Source of the DNA: JAWKWH01 sp041582695
Lineage (GTDB): Bacteria; Pseudomonadota; Alphaproteobacteria; Rhizobiales; Rhizobiaceae
Reading direction: 5' to 3'
Assembly: GCA_041582695.1 (NCBI GenBank)
Contig: JBFIBB010000002.1
Span: 1-56,987 of the forward strand
DNA length: 56,987 bases
Part shown: positions 45,636 to 53,813 of the stretch, one piece after another
How the letters are laid out: each line of letters starts with the position of its first letter
Numbering within the stretch: position 1 is the stretch's first letter
Notes under the pieces: generated by a model
The model's input: only the letters and a program-made list of their open reading frames with translations
Told to the model about the DNA's origin: nothing
Databases searched by the model: none
Made by a program: the position numbers and the translations under genes

Positions 45636-45723
45636 TTTTTCCTCCTACATTCACGCACACGCGGCCTCTAACTCACTCCCGATGGCCCGTTGCACCGCTA
45701 CAGTAGCCAGCATTTAGCTTTCA

Positions 45724-45733
45724 TTCAATTGAA
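45724..45733. promoter_or_regulatory. TTCAATTGAA palindrome upstream of dctP
   Basis: A perfect 10-base palindrome within TTTCATTCAATTGAAACGG, 89 bases upstream of the dctP start and between it and the aldolase gene. It is a plausible operator for a regulator that is not encoded nearby; no consensus match was recognised. Confidence 0.35.
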
Positions 45734-45792
45734 ACGGGAAATTTCGCGATACACAACAACGAAGTTGGGTGACCGTACCGGATTTCCGCGGT

Positions 45793-46569
45793 TCAATCGT
45801 CCTGGATTTCTACTTGGAGCGTTCTGAACGCCTCTCGTGCTGCGCCGATCAAAAGCGAAACATCGTTCGGACCGACAACCAACCGGAATCCGCGCTTTTT
45901 CAAGTCGACCCAGTTTCTGCCGCCGCCCGTCACAGTGGCCAGAAGAATGCCAGTCTCTGCGGCAATCGCTTCTACCCTGGCAAACGCCGACTGCGGCTCG
46001 GTTTCGGTCATACGTTCGAGGTGGCCCAGCATGGCGGACAGGTCATTGGGACCGAGGAATATGCCGTCGATCCCCTCGACTGCGGCGATCTCGGCCATTG
46101 CGGCAACCGCTTCCGGCGTTTCGCACTGCACCAGTAGCAGCAGCTCATCGTGCGCCTCTTTGCGCGCATAGTCCGGCCGGCTGCCAAATCCGGAAGCTCG
46201 CACAATCGGGGCGGCATAGCCCCGCCCCCCAAGCGGTGGGTATCGGCAGGACCGGACAATCGCCCGGGCCTGTCCGGCGCTGTTGACCATCGGAACGATC
46301 AGGGACCGGAATCCGCGGTCGAGCACTTTTTTCAGAACCGTGTCGCTACTGTCGGGAACACGCAGGATGGCCTCGCCGCCGGCTGCCTCGATCGCGCGCG
46401 CAACCCGTACCCAGTCCTCGAGCCCACCGGTTCCATGTTCGCCGTCGATGACCAGAAGTTTCCAACCGTGGCGAACCAGGATTTCGGCGATGTCGGGATT
46501 GCCAAGCTCGACCCATGCGGCGGTCTCGAATGCGCCCTTCTTTGCGAGGCGGGTCTTGAGTGGGTTCAT
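45793..46569 (-). CDS. HpcH/HpaI-family class II aldolase
   Basis: A 258-residue aldolase of the 2-keto-3-deoxy sugar acid / 4-hydroxy-2-oxo acid family, of normal length. Active-site features: DGEHGTG, the Arg in ILRVPDSS, and the metal ligands Glu in VQCETPEAV and Asp in FLGPNDLSAML. It splits a 2-keto-3-deoxy acid into pyruvate and an aldehyde. The C-terminal half is usual. It lies upstream of the second TRAP operon on the same strand, with a 157-base gap, so it may be co-regulated. Exact substrate (rhamnonate, glucarate or other) cannot be fixed. Confidence 0.85.
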   Translation of the reverse strand: MNPLKTRLAKKGAFETAAWVELGNPDIAEILVRHGWKLLVIDGEHGTGGLEDWVRVARAIEAAGGEAILRVPDSSDTVLKKVLDRGFRSLIVPMVNSAGQARAIVRSCRYPPLGGRGYAAPIVRASGFGSRPDYARKEAHDELLLLVQCETPEAVAAMAEIAAVEGIDGIFLGPNDLSAMLGHLERMTETEPQSAFARVEAIAAETGILLATVTGGGRNWVDLKKRGFRLVVGPNDVSLLIGAAREAFRTLQVEIQDD

Positions 46570-47284
46570 TTTGCGGCCTTTTCAGCAGGAACTTCCAATT
46601 TCTCGTTGCAATCAACCCGGTAGCAGGGATGTTCGCACGGACGAATTCGGTCGAACTTCGAGTACGGAACATGGATGTCGTAGTTGATCATCTGAATTTC
46701 GTCCACTCTCTGTTTGCCGGGCAATACCGCTGGTGTTGAACTGCTCGCGCCGCGGTTGCCTTCGTTATGTTTGCGAAGGCGGGAATTTCACTCCGACGAG
46801 CTTGAGGCATCCAGTCGCTTGCCGCTGTGGGGACGGCGATGGCCCAAACACAGTCAAGGTTCGTGATCTGTCGAAAAATACCGGCACGCCAAAAGGCAGA
46901 AGACTGAGAAATCGATTATGTTTCTGAATAGGGAGGCCACCATCTCATATACACACCCGTTTTTCTCGAATGGTGCGCGTTTTGAAAGGCCGGCGTCAAA
47001 CGACGAATATCGGACCGAATGCTGCTTGACCATCAGTGAATGGTCCACCCTGCTTGGTTGGAAACAGGTGGTTCGATATTTGAGGGTCTTTTTTTCTGAT
47101 TCTATTCGGGTCGCGTTCCGAGCTCCGGCCAACACTTGGCAAAAGCCATTCGAACTGACTTGAAGCACACCGCTGATGGAACCCACCGCCGTATACAGCG
47201 GATGCATTGTGCTGAAAGTCGCAGTGGCTTGCAGCCTTTTCGCAATGTCAAAATAACCGGACCCGAACAAAACAGATCCCGGGG
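46570..47284. other. 715-base gene-poor stretch
   Basis: Between the aldolase start and the antiporter end, with a lower GC content than its surroundings, particularly around 46850-47160. Open frames on both strands (for example 46854-47270 minus, 46918-47163 plus) have no recognisable domain, unusual amino acid composition and no convincing ribosome binding site. No transposase remnant, tRNA or rRNA was recognised. It should hold the aldolase promoter at the left; the rest is unexplained. Confidence 0.45.
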
Positions 47285-48454
47285 TTATTTGCGTTCCAAG
47301 TTGCTGGCGAAGCGGAGTGCTGTTTGGGTTCCAAACGGCCCGATTACTTCAAACGCGATTGTAGTCACCATGACGGTCGTGATTAGCAGTTCGGCAAGGT
47401 CCGGAAACTGGTCGGCGGCGACAAGCGCCATGCCGATCGACACGCCGGCTTGCGGTGTGAGGGCCAGCCCCATGAGCAGACCCTCGCGGTCGGACCTGCC
47501 CGCAATCCGTGCGCCTACGACGCCGCCGAAAAGCCGGGCAAGAAGCCGCAGCCCGACAAAACCGATGGCAAACAACCAGACCCCGAACACGTCGGCAACA
47601 TCAAACGAAGCGCCAGCAAGGACAAAAAAGAGCAGCATGAAAGGCCACTCGATCCGCTCGATTTCGTGAAACGGGCGGTCATGATGGTGCGCAAAGTTCA
47701 CGATCATGGCACCGCATGTCATGCCGGTCAGCAGGAGCGATACGTCCAGCGCCAAAGCCACTCCGCTGCACAGGAAGACCAGACCAATGGCTTCTACAAG
47801 GGTCGGTTCGCCAGGCTTGATGCGACCGGTCAGATAGGCGGCCGGAAAGCCGAGCACGCTGCCCGCGACGAACGCACCGGCAACTTCCCACAGCCCATGG
47901 ACAAGACCGGTACTCAGTTCGACACCGACCACAATACCGGCGGCGACCATTGCTCCGCTGAACATTAAGAGACCCCATGCATCATCGATGGCGACAATGC
48001 CGGTGATCGCTTTCGCGAACGCATCGGTTCGTCCCGATTGTCGGATGACGTCAATCGTGGCTGCCGGGGCGGTGGCTACCGAAATCGCGCCCAGAAGGAT
48101 TGCCAGTGCGGGGTCGGCACCCACAGCCCACAAGCCGAAACCGACAAAAATTGCCGACACGACCACGATCGACAGCGAGTAAGTGAGGATTTGCCGTCCG
48201 TGCCGGCGCATGTCGCGTGGGCGCAAAACGCCGCCCAGCAGAAATGCGACCATGGTCAGCGCAACATCGCTGTACAGGCCCGAGTGCTCGACGAGGGAAG
48301 CCGGAATGAAGCCGAGTACCGGCGGCCCGGCGACTGCGCCCATGATCATGAGCAACGTCACCCGCGGCACATGGACAATTCGGCCAACCAGATCCAGCGC
48401 GAGGCCGCAAAGGAAGATTCCCCCCAAAGCAATAAGCAGGACCCAATCATCCAT
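47285..48454 (-). CDS. CPA2-type cation:proton antiporter
   Basis: A 389-residue membrane protein with about 12 TM segments. The double-Asp motif of electrogenic CPA2 exchangers is in VAIDDAWGL (Asp 157, 158), preceded by GAISVATAPAATIDVIRQ. It has no C-terminal TrkA-N or NAD-binding domain, so it resembles NhaA/NapA/KefB-core exchangers. A Na+/H+ exchange role is suggested by its place next to the Na+-NQR genes. It lies 30 bases downstream of the pentaheme cytochrome gene on the same strand, probably in one operon. Confidence 0.87.
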   Translation of the reverse strand: MDDWVLLIALGGIFLCGLALDLVGRIVHVPRVTLLMIMGAVAGPPVLGFIPASLVEHSGLYSDVALTMVAFLLGGVLRPRDMRRHGRQILTYSLSIVVVSAIFVGFGLWAVGADPALAILLGAISVATAPAATIDVIRQSGRTDAFAKAITGIVAIDDAWGLLMFSGAMVAAGIVVGVELSTGLVHGLWEVAGAFVAGSVLGFPAAYLTGRIKPGEPTLVEAIGLVFLCSGVALALDVSLLLTGMTCGAMIVNFAHHHDRPFHEIERIEWPFMLLFFVLAGASFDVADVFGVWLFAIGFVGLRLLARLFGGVVGARIAGRSDREGLLMGLALTPQAGVSIGMALVAADQFPDLAELLITTVMVTTIAFEVIGPFGTQTALRFASNLERK

Positions 48455-48484
48455 GGCGATCGCACCCGATCTGGGGGTATGGAC

Positions 48485-49591
48485 CTAAGGCCGAGCCAGA
48501 CCAGCCATGTCGACCTCAACATGTGCGCTCAAATCTTTCAGCGTGTCGAACAGGATTTGCAGCGCATAGTGCGGATTATGGGTGTAAGCAGCCTTATCCT
48601 TCGCGATGTACTGGTAATTGTAAGCCGCCTTGAGCAGTCGCGGCGTCCAGCTCGCATAGCGGTTTGGGTACGCGGCTTCGCCGTCTCCAACCATACCATC
48701 GCCATCACTGTCTACGAAGAAGTAGGGAAATTGGTCGGCGTAAATGACCGGTGTTCCGGCAACGTCGCGCGCATATACCTGGATGGCGGAATAAAGACGG
48801 GCATGCATTTCCTTGATCGGGCCGCCGATTCCTTCGCTCACATCTCCGTCGCCGTCGAAGTCCGTCTGTGACATCCTGATCGCACTGAACTCGGCTGCAT
48901 CCTTGTGGCAGACGGTGCAATTGTCGATAGGCACTGTTGCGAGCGAATGCGGCCGATGACAATCAGTACACTGGTCGAAATCCGGAACATGGGTGAATTG
49001 GCCCTTGTAACTCTTGCCTTCGTATTGATAACCGATGCCGGTGACCGAACCCATCAGCGTGCCGGCGGATGGCGCGTAATGCACATTGATGAATGTGAGC
49101 GCTTCGGAGACCGTGTCGGAATCGAGTCCTGCAGTTGCGTTCTCCACGGTTTTGCCAGCCGCGCGGCCCTGGTGACAAACCGCACACACCGCCGAAGAGC
49201 CGAAACCATCGACCGATACACCGGATGGGAATGGTATGGAGGACAGATTAACCGCGCCTTCGCCGTGGCATGTCGCGCAATCGACGAGATTACCTAGTGG
49301 GACCGGCATCCCGAGGATGCCAGCCACTGCCATGTCACCTGTCACATAGGCGTTGAAGCCGTAGCCCGAGTGGCAAACAGCGCAAGTGCCGGGAATCTCG
49401 CGGGCTTCCTCATCGTTCCAATGCGTGAAGGCTTCCGCGTCCAAATCGGCATGCGGCGACTGTCGCCATGCCTCAACAATACGTGACAAACGCTGAAGCG
49501 CTTCGGCATCGTTCTCCTGAGCGCTTGTGCCGGCAACACCAAACGCAAGCGAACAAGCGAGAATTGCAGCAGAAAAGCGGTTGAAAACCAT
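48485..49591 (-). CDS. Exported pentaheme c-type cytochrome with EF-hand loops
   Basis: A 368-residue secreted protein. Signal peptide at about 1-24 (ends TSA/Q). Five CxxCH heme sites: CAVCH (about 71), CATCH (106), CAVCH (137), CTDCH (209) and CTVCH (226). Two calcium-binding-like loops DFDGDGDVSEG and DSDGDGMVGDG follow, then a heme-free C-terminus with LKAAYNYQYIAKDKAAYTHNPHYALQ, a pattern seen in multiheme cytochromes of respiratory chains. The start at 49591 has GGGAG upstream; the frame continues to 49672 but not as a signal peptide. It is divergent from nqrA with a shared Fnr-type box. Confidence 0.85.
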   Translation of the reverse strand: MVFNRFSAAILACSLAFGVAGTSAQENDAEALQRLSRIVEAWRQSPHADLDAEAFTHWNDEEAREIPGTCAVCHSGYGFNAYVTGDMAVAGILGMPVPLGNLVDCATCHGEGAVNLSSIPFPSGVSVDGFGSSAVCAVCHQGRAAGKTVENATAGLDSDTVSEALTFINVHYAPSAGTLMGSVTGIGYQYEGKSYKGQFTHVPDFDQCTDCHRPHSLATVPIDNCTVCHKDAAEFSAIRMSQTDFDGDGDVSEGIGGPIKEMHARLYSAIQVYARDVAGTPVIYADQFPYFFVDSDGDGMVGDGEAAYPNRYASWTPRLLKAAYNYQYIAKDKAAYTHNPHYALQILFDTLKDLSAHVEVDMAGLARP

Positions 49592-49613
49592 GTCGATCAC
49601 TCCCTCTCTATCT

Positions 49614-49635
49614 TTGAAAACAATGCTATTTTCAA
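49614..49635. repeat. Inverted repeat in the cytochrome-nqr gap
   Basis: TTGAAAA (49614-49620) and TTTTCAA (49629-49635) flank eight bases. It sits 23 bases before the cytochrome start, overlapping its leader or promoter, and 12 bases left of the Fnr-type box. Either an operator or an mRNA hairpin. Confidence 0.45.
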
Positions 49636-49646
49636 CCGGTGGCGCA

Positions 49647-49660
49647 TTGATAGGAGTCAA
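49647..49660. promoter_or_regulatory. Fnr/FixK-type box between cytochrome and nqrA
   Basis: TTGATAGGAGTCAA matches TTGAT-N4-ATCAA at nine of ten half-site positions, as does the hemN box. It is centred about 62 bases before the cytochrome start and 66 before the nqrA start, so it can serve both directions. It links the module to the FnrN regulator encoded about 28 kb away. Confidence 0.72.
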
Positions 49661-49719
49661 AGACAGCCGCATTGCCGTCGTTAGCTTGGTTCATCACTGA
49701 CAGGATATTGGGAGAGCCC

Positions 49720-51000
49720 TTGAACGGCCCAGAAATCATGCAGCATTTCGTGTTCCGAAACGGGCTGGCAGCGCCGCCAAGCCAACCGGCAGGCCAGGAA
49801 ACTGAAAAAGAGCTTCCGGTTTTATCGGTTGCGATTTTTGGCAGCGATTATCCGGGCAGCAAATGGACAGTGAACGCGAAGGAAGGTGACAGAGTGTCTT
49901 GCGGCGACGCCGTATTGCGTGATCGTCACGACCACCGGATTTGTGTTGTCAGCCCCTCGGCCGGAACAATCACTGCAATCGAGCGCGGTGCACGCCGTAC
50001 CATTGCCCGCGTGGTTATGGAAGTTGACCAGAATGTGGAGTTGCCATTTGACTGTGAACTGTTGAAGGACGAACCGGACAGCGATCGTGCGGCCGTGATT
50101 GCTTTTCTTCTGAGAGCCGGGCTGTGGCCTGCACTGCGTACTCGGCCTTTCGACCTGGTCGCCGCGCCCGATGGGACAGCGGCTGAAATATTCGTGAACG
50201 CTTGCCATCCGACCGGTAACAGCCCGAATCCGGCATTGATGTATCAACACGAATTCCGGTGGTTCTCGCGCGGCCTCGAAGCGCTTGGCATTATGGCCGG
50301 AAAGTCGGTCCATGTTTGTCAGAGTTCCGAGATTCCACTCTACGAAGGCAGCGATCCCAAGATCAATTGCGTGCGGTTTTCCGGTGCTTATTGCGCCAGC
50401 CTGACGAGTACGCACGTCCACGCGGTCAAGAACCGGTCTTCGAACGCGACTGTATGGACGATTGGCTGGCAGGACGTGTTGGCAATCGGGCAGATGCTGG
50501 TGAGCGGGACGGTTTCCTGGCAACGAAAAATCGTCGTAGGTGGCGATGCAGCAAAAACGCGATTATCGATCCGTACACCTGTTGGTTCCAGCCTGCGGGA
50601 CCTTTCAAGCGGGAATGTTCACCACCCATCCGGCAAGACGCCAGTAACGGTGTTGTCTGGTGATCCGATAGCGGGAGCTGTGTCGTCTCATCTGCGACGG
50701 TTCGACGATGTTGCAACGCTATCGGTCGGAGAGGTTGATGCTGCAATCGCTCACGGGTCCGAACCAGTACGTCCGATCATTCCGAAAAACAGGCTCCTCA
50801 ATGCATTGCCATTCGGCAAGCCCTCTCTACCCATCATGCGCGCGCTATTGTCAAATGACTTCGAGACCGCCCATCGGCTTGGCGCGGATTGGATGGTAGA
50901 GGCAGATGTCGCGCAGCTGACGCGCCAATGCGCCAGCGGTGCCGATTACGGCGTATTGCTCCGCCGAGCGTTGAACAGCTATGCCGGGCAGCCCGCATGA
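49720..51000 (+). CDS. nqrA: Na+-translocating NADH:quinone reductase subunit A (NqrA)
   Basis: A 426-residue cytoplasmic-side subunit. The NqrA/RnfC-like N-terminal lipoyl-type domain (TVNAKEGDRVSCGDAVLRDR, VVSPSAGTITAIERGARR) and later blocks VVGGDAAKTRLSIRTPVGSS and FDDVATLSVGEVDAAIAHGSEP identify it as NqrA, not the iron-sulfur RnfC. It lacks clusters, as expected. The TTG at 49720 is preferred because GGGAGAG lies before it; ATG 49738 is the alternative. It is rather divergent from well-known NqrA proteins. First gene of a nine-gene operon. Confidence 0.82.
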   Translation: MNGPEIMQHFVFRNGLAAPPSQPAGQETEKELPVLSVAIFGSDYPGSKWTVNAKEGDRVSCGDAVLRDRHDHRICVVSPSAGTITAIERGARRTIARVVMEVDQNVELPFDCELLKDEPDSDRAAVIAFLLRAGLWPALRTRPFDLVAAPDGTAAEIFVNACHPTGNSPNPALMYQHEFRWFSRGLEALGIMAGKSVHVCQSSEIPLYEGSDPKINCVRFSGAYCASLTSTHVHAVKNRSSNATVWTIGWQDVLAIGQMLVSGTVSWQRKIVVGGDAAKTRLSIRTPVGSSLRDLSSGNVHHPSGKTPVTVLSGDPIAGAVSSHLRRFDDVATLSVGEVDAAIAHGSEPVRPIIPKNRLLNALPFGKPSLPIMRALLSNDFETAHRLGADWMVEADVAQLTRQCASGADYGVLLRRALNSYAGQPA

Positions 51001-51782
51001 GCGCGCTCCGGGAGCTTTTTACTGCGCGAAGCGTCGGCAATACGACTGTGCTGACGGCGGTTACACTTGCGCCTGTTGTTGGCGTCGGTCTTGCTGCCGG
51101 CGGAACCGTCTTGTTGCCGCTGATTGCCATTGTACTTGCAAGCGCCATTGGCACAGAACTTGTTTTCCGCCTGGCGCGCAGCCAGCCGCTAACCTATCAC
51201 GGGGTCACGACCGCGCTTGTGCTGGTCGTGTTGCTGCCATCCGATATCGCGCTCTGGCAGGCCGCATCGATGACTGTTCTCGGCGTCACGCTGGGAGAGA
51301 TGATTTTCGGAGGGCGCGGCTTCGCCTTTTTGAACGCGGCGGTCGTTTCCGCTGCGCTCATCATTACCTCGTTTCCGGGCGTCGCGTTGTCCGAACTCTC
51401 CAGTGGTCACGCAGTTGCCGCCCTGCCCGCAGCCGTGGCGCTGCTTCTAGCGGACATATTGCCGTGGCGGACACTCGCGACTTTTCTGACGGCATGTCTG
51501 ATCGTTGCTGGAACCGTTGGTTCCGGGATTGAACCACTGGCGGGAGCCATGCTGGTTGGTGCGGTCTTTCTGCTCTGCGACCCCTTCGCCTCTGCGCAGA
51601 CCAGAACCGGCCAGGCGTTTCAGGGCCTGTTTGCAGCCGTGATTTTCTTGTGGCTTGCAGATGGTGGCCAAGCCTCGGCAACCGAGGCGATTGTGCGTTC
51701 GGCGCTCGTTACCGCATTGTTTGTGCCGCTTTTCGATCATGCAGTTCTGTTCATCGGGGGGCGTTTTGATGTCCGACCCTGA
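50997..51782 (+). CDS. nqrB: Short NqrB-like membrane subunit without FMN-site Thr
   Basis: A 261-residue protein; NqrB is usually about 400-415. The core EMIFGGRGFAFLN (101-113), TTALVLVVLLPSDIALWQAA and the end LFVPLFDHAVLF clearly belong to NqrB/RnfD. About 150 residues, including one or more N-terminal helices, are missing. Where NqrB has SGAT, whose Thr carries covalent FMN, the sequence reads SSGHAVAA (135-142). FMN in this subunit is thus unlikely. It overlaps nqrA by four bases and nqrC by 14, and there is no frameshift, so this looks like a genuine variant. Confidence 0.8.
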   Translation: MSALRELFTARSVGNTTVLTAVTLAPVVGVGLAAGGTVLLPLIAIVLASAIGTELVFRLARSQPLTYHGVTTALVLVVLLPSDIALWQAASMTVLGVTLGEMIFGGRGFAFLNAAVVSAALIITSFPGVALSELSSGHAVAALPAAVALLLADILPWRTLATFLTACLIVAGTVGSGIEPLAGAMLVGAVFLLCDPFASAQTRTGQAFQGLFAAVIFLWLADGGQASATEAIVRSALVTALFVPLFDHAVLFIGGRFDVRP

Positions 51783-52569
51783 CAGGCGCCCGGCGGGATT
51801 TCTCTCTCGTTCCAATGATGACCCGATAAAGATATTCGGCGTCGCAATCGGCGTCGCGTTGATTTGCTCTCTGCTCGTTTCCGGAGTGACAGCTTATCTG
51901 CGCCCGATCCAGGAGGCGAATCTGGCGGCCGAGCGCAATGCGCGCATGGGAGCGATGCTTGATGCCGTGCCCGGACTGCGCGACGTGATTGCAGAAAGCG
52001 GCGCCGATGGGCTGCAGACCCGCATGGTCGATCTGGACACAGGGCAATTCGTCCCGGATGCAAATGTTTCCGCATTCGACTACGACACCGCCGCGTCAAG
52101 CGAAGAATTGGCTGTCAGTATCCCGGCTGATCGGGATCTGGCGCGATTGCGCACGCGGCCGGCGCAGATCCCTGTCAATATCGTCGAGAGGGATGGTGAG
52201 CTATTGCTGCTTGTCCTCCCCATGCGCGGGCGAGGCTACCAGTCTACGATCATTGCCTTGATGGCGCTTGAAAGCGATCTACGCACGGTTGCCGCCCTGC
52301 GTATCCTGGAGCAGGGCGAGACGGCGGGGCTCGGCGCGCGTATCGAGACACCTGAATGGCAGGAAGGCTGGACTGGAAAACAGGTTGCGGATTCGAATGG
52401 CACAATCGTTATTGATGTCGTTCGCGGCGGCGCGAAAACGGCTTTCGAGGTCGACGGGATTTCCGGTGCAACCATAACCAGCACCGGTGTCGCGAACACG
52501 GTGCGCTATTGGCTCGGCGATCATGGCTTCGGTCCCCTGATTGAGCGGCTTCGGGCGGAGGGCGCCTGA
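51769..52569 (+). CDS. nqrC: Na+-translocating NADH:quinone reductase subunit C (NqrC)
   Basis: A 266-residue subunit with one N-terminal TM helix (about 22-44) and a periplasmic flavin domain. The FMN attachment motif ISGATITSTGV is intact (SGAT at 232-235, Thr 235), as is the conserved EQGETAGLGARIE region. ApbE encoded downstream should attach the FMN. Length is normal, in contrast with NqrB. Confidence 0.92.
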   Translation: MSDPDRRPAGFLSRSNDDPIKIFGVAIGVALICSLLVSGVTAYLRPIQEANLAAERNARMGAMLDAVPGLRDVIAESGADGLQTRMVDLDTGQFVPDANVSAFDYDTAASSEELAVSIPADRDLARLRTRPAQIPVNIVERDGELLLLVLPMRGRGYQSTIIALMALESDLRTVAALRILEQGETAGLGARIETPEWQEGWTGKQVADSNGTIVIDVVRGGAKTAFEVDGISGATITSTGVANTVRYWLGDHGFGPLIERLRAEGA

Positions 52570-52570
52570 T

Positions 52571-53221
52571 ATGGCTTTGCGTGAAATCCGCTCCGCATTG
52601 GTCACCAGCAATCCGGTGACGCAGCAGATACTGGGCATATGCTCTGCCTTGGCCGTGAGCACCAGTGTGGCGACCGCATTCACGATGTCAGTTGCGCTCA
52701 CTGCGGTTCTCTGTTCTTCAAACGTCATCATTTCATCGATCCGCAGACACATCCCACCATCGGTGCGGCTGATAGTACAGATCACCATCATCGCGTCCCT
52801 TGTCATTGTGACCGATCAGGTATTGCAGGCATATGCGTTCGAGCTAAGCCGTCAACTATCGATATTTGTTGCCCTGATAGTCACGAACTGTCTGGTTCTC
52901 GGCCGCGCGGAATCTTTTGCGATCCGCAATCCGGTATTGCCTTCGCTTGTTGACGGGTTCGCCAATGCGCTGGGCTACAGCCTTATCCTTTTACTCGTCG
53001 GAACGGTCCGCGAATTGCTTGGGCAAGGCACCTGGTTTGGCATCACAATCTTTCCACTTGCCTCTGACGGCGGTTGGTTCGAGCCCATCGGCCTGATGTC
53101 GCTCGCGCCAAGTGCCTTTTTCGTTATCGGCTTCCTGGTTTGGTTCATCCGATCGTGGCGCCGCGACCTCGTCGAGCGTCTGCCCTATGGCGTGCGCGGG
53201 CAGGAGGCCGGTGATGGCTGA
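52571..53221 (+). CDS. nqrD: Na+-translocating NADH:quinone reductase subunit D (NqrD)
   Basis: A 216-residue membrane protein with about six TM helices. The NqrD/RnfE family start NPVTQQILGICSALAVSTSV is present, with Cys 24 and a second Cys in ALIVTNCLVLGRAE; these, with the matching pair in NqrE, ligate the intramembrane 2Fe-2S cluster. The ATG follows the nqrC stop by one base. Confidence 0.93.
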   Translation: MALREIRSALVTSNPVTQQILGICSALAVSTSVATAFTMSVALTAVLCSSNVIISSIRRHIPPSVRLIVQITIIASLVIVTDQVLQAYAFELSRQLSIFVALIVTNCLVLGRAESFAIRNPVLPSLVDGFANALGYSLILLLVGTVRELLGQGTWFGITIFPLASDGGWFEPIGLMSLAPSAFFVIGFLVWFIRSWRRDLVERLPYGVRGQEAGDG

Positions 53222-53813
53222 TATCTTCTTCACCGCCGTCTTCGCAGAGAACCTGGCGCTTTCTTTCTTCCTCGGCATATGTACGTTCCTTGCCGTGTCG
53301 CAACGTGTCGACACCGCACTCGGTTTGGGTCTGGCGGTGATCGTGATCCAGACGATTACCGTCACCGCCAACAGCGTCGTATATGTCGTGCTGCTGTCCC
53401 GCGGCGCGTGGGCATGGGCAGGAATGCCCGATCTTGATTTGTCCTATCTCAGCCTGATCGCATTTATAGGGCTGATCGCCGCGATAGTTCAGATAACCGA
53501 AATGGTTCTCGACCGTTATATGCCCGCCTTGCACCAGGCGCTGGGCATCTTCCTTCCGCTGATCACAGTCAATTGTGCAATCCTCGGTGGCAGCCTTTTT
53601 GTTGTCGAGCGGCACTATACAATCGCCCAGTCTGTCGTTTTCGGCTTCGGCAGCGGTGTTGGCTGGGCACTGGCGATCCTTGCCTTTGCGGCGATCCGGG
53701 AGCGTGTGCGCTATTCGGATATGCCGGAGGGATTGTCCGGGCTCGGTAGCGCTTTCCTGATCACCGGGCTTCTGTCGCTGGGCTTTGTTGCATTTTCGGG
53801 AGCGGGCGGATGA
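53214..53813 (+). CDS. nqrE: Na+-translocating NADH:quinone reductase subunit E (NqrE)
   Basis: A 199-residue membrane protein, six TM helices. NqrE hallmarks: AVFAENLALSFFLGICTFLAVS (Cys 23), MVLDRYMPALHQALGIFLPLITVNCAILGG (second Cys) and FAAIRER. The Cys residues for the shared iron-sulfur cluster are kept. It overlaps nqrD by eight bases. Confidence 0.94.
   Translation: MADIFFTAVFAENLALSFFLGICTFLAVSQRVDTALGLGLAVIVIQTITVTANSVVYVVLLSRGAWAWAGMPDLDLSYLSLIAFIGLIAAIVQITEMVLDRYMPALHQALGIFLPLITVNCAILGGSLFVVERHYTIAQSVVFGFGSGVGWALAILAFAAIRERVRYSDMPEGLSGLGSAFLITGLLSLGFVAFSGAGG

Noticed and set aside
46854..47270. 138-codon minus-strand frame in the gene-poor stretch
   Set aside because: No recognised domain, rich in Ser/Cys/Phe and without a ribosome binding site. 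It could be a decayed gene but cannot be supported.
47251..47290. AAATAACC/GGTTATTT inverted repeat around the antiporter stop codon
   Set aside because: Eight-pair AT-rich stem with a 24-base loop and no T-run; too weak to call a terminator.
49672..51000. Reading the nqr operon as an Rnf complex
   Set aside because: Subunit A lacks the iron-sulfur domain of RnfC, NqrF with FAD and NADH sites is present, and nqrM is included, so the operon is of the NQR type.
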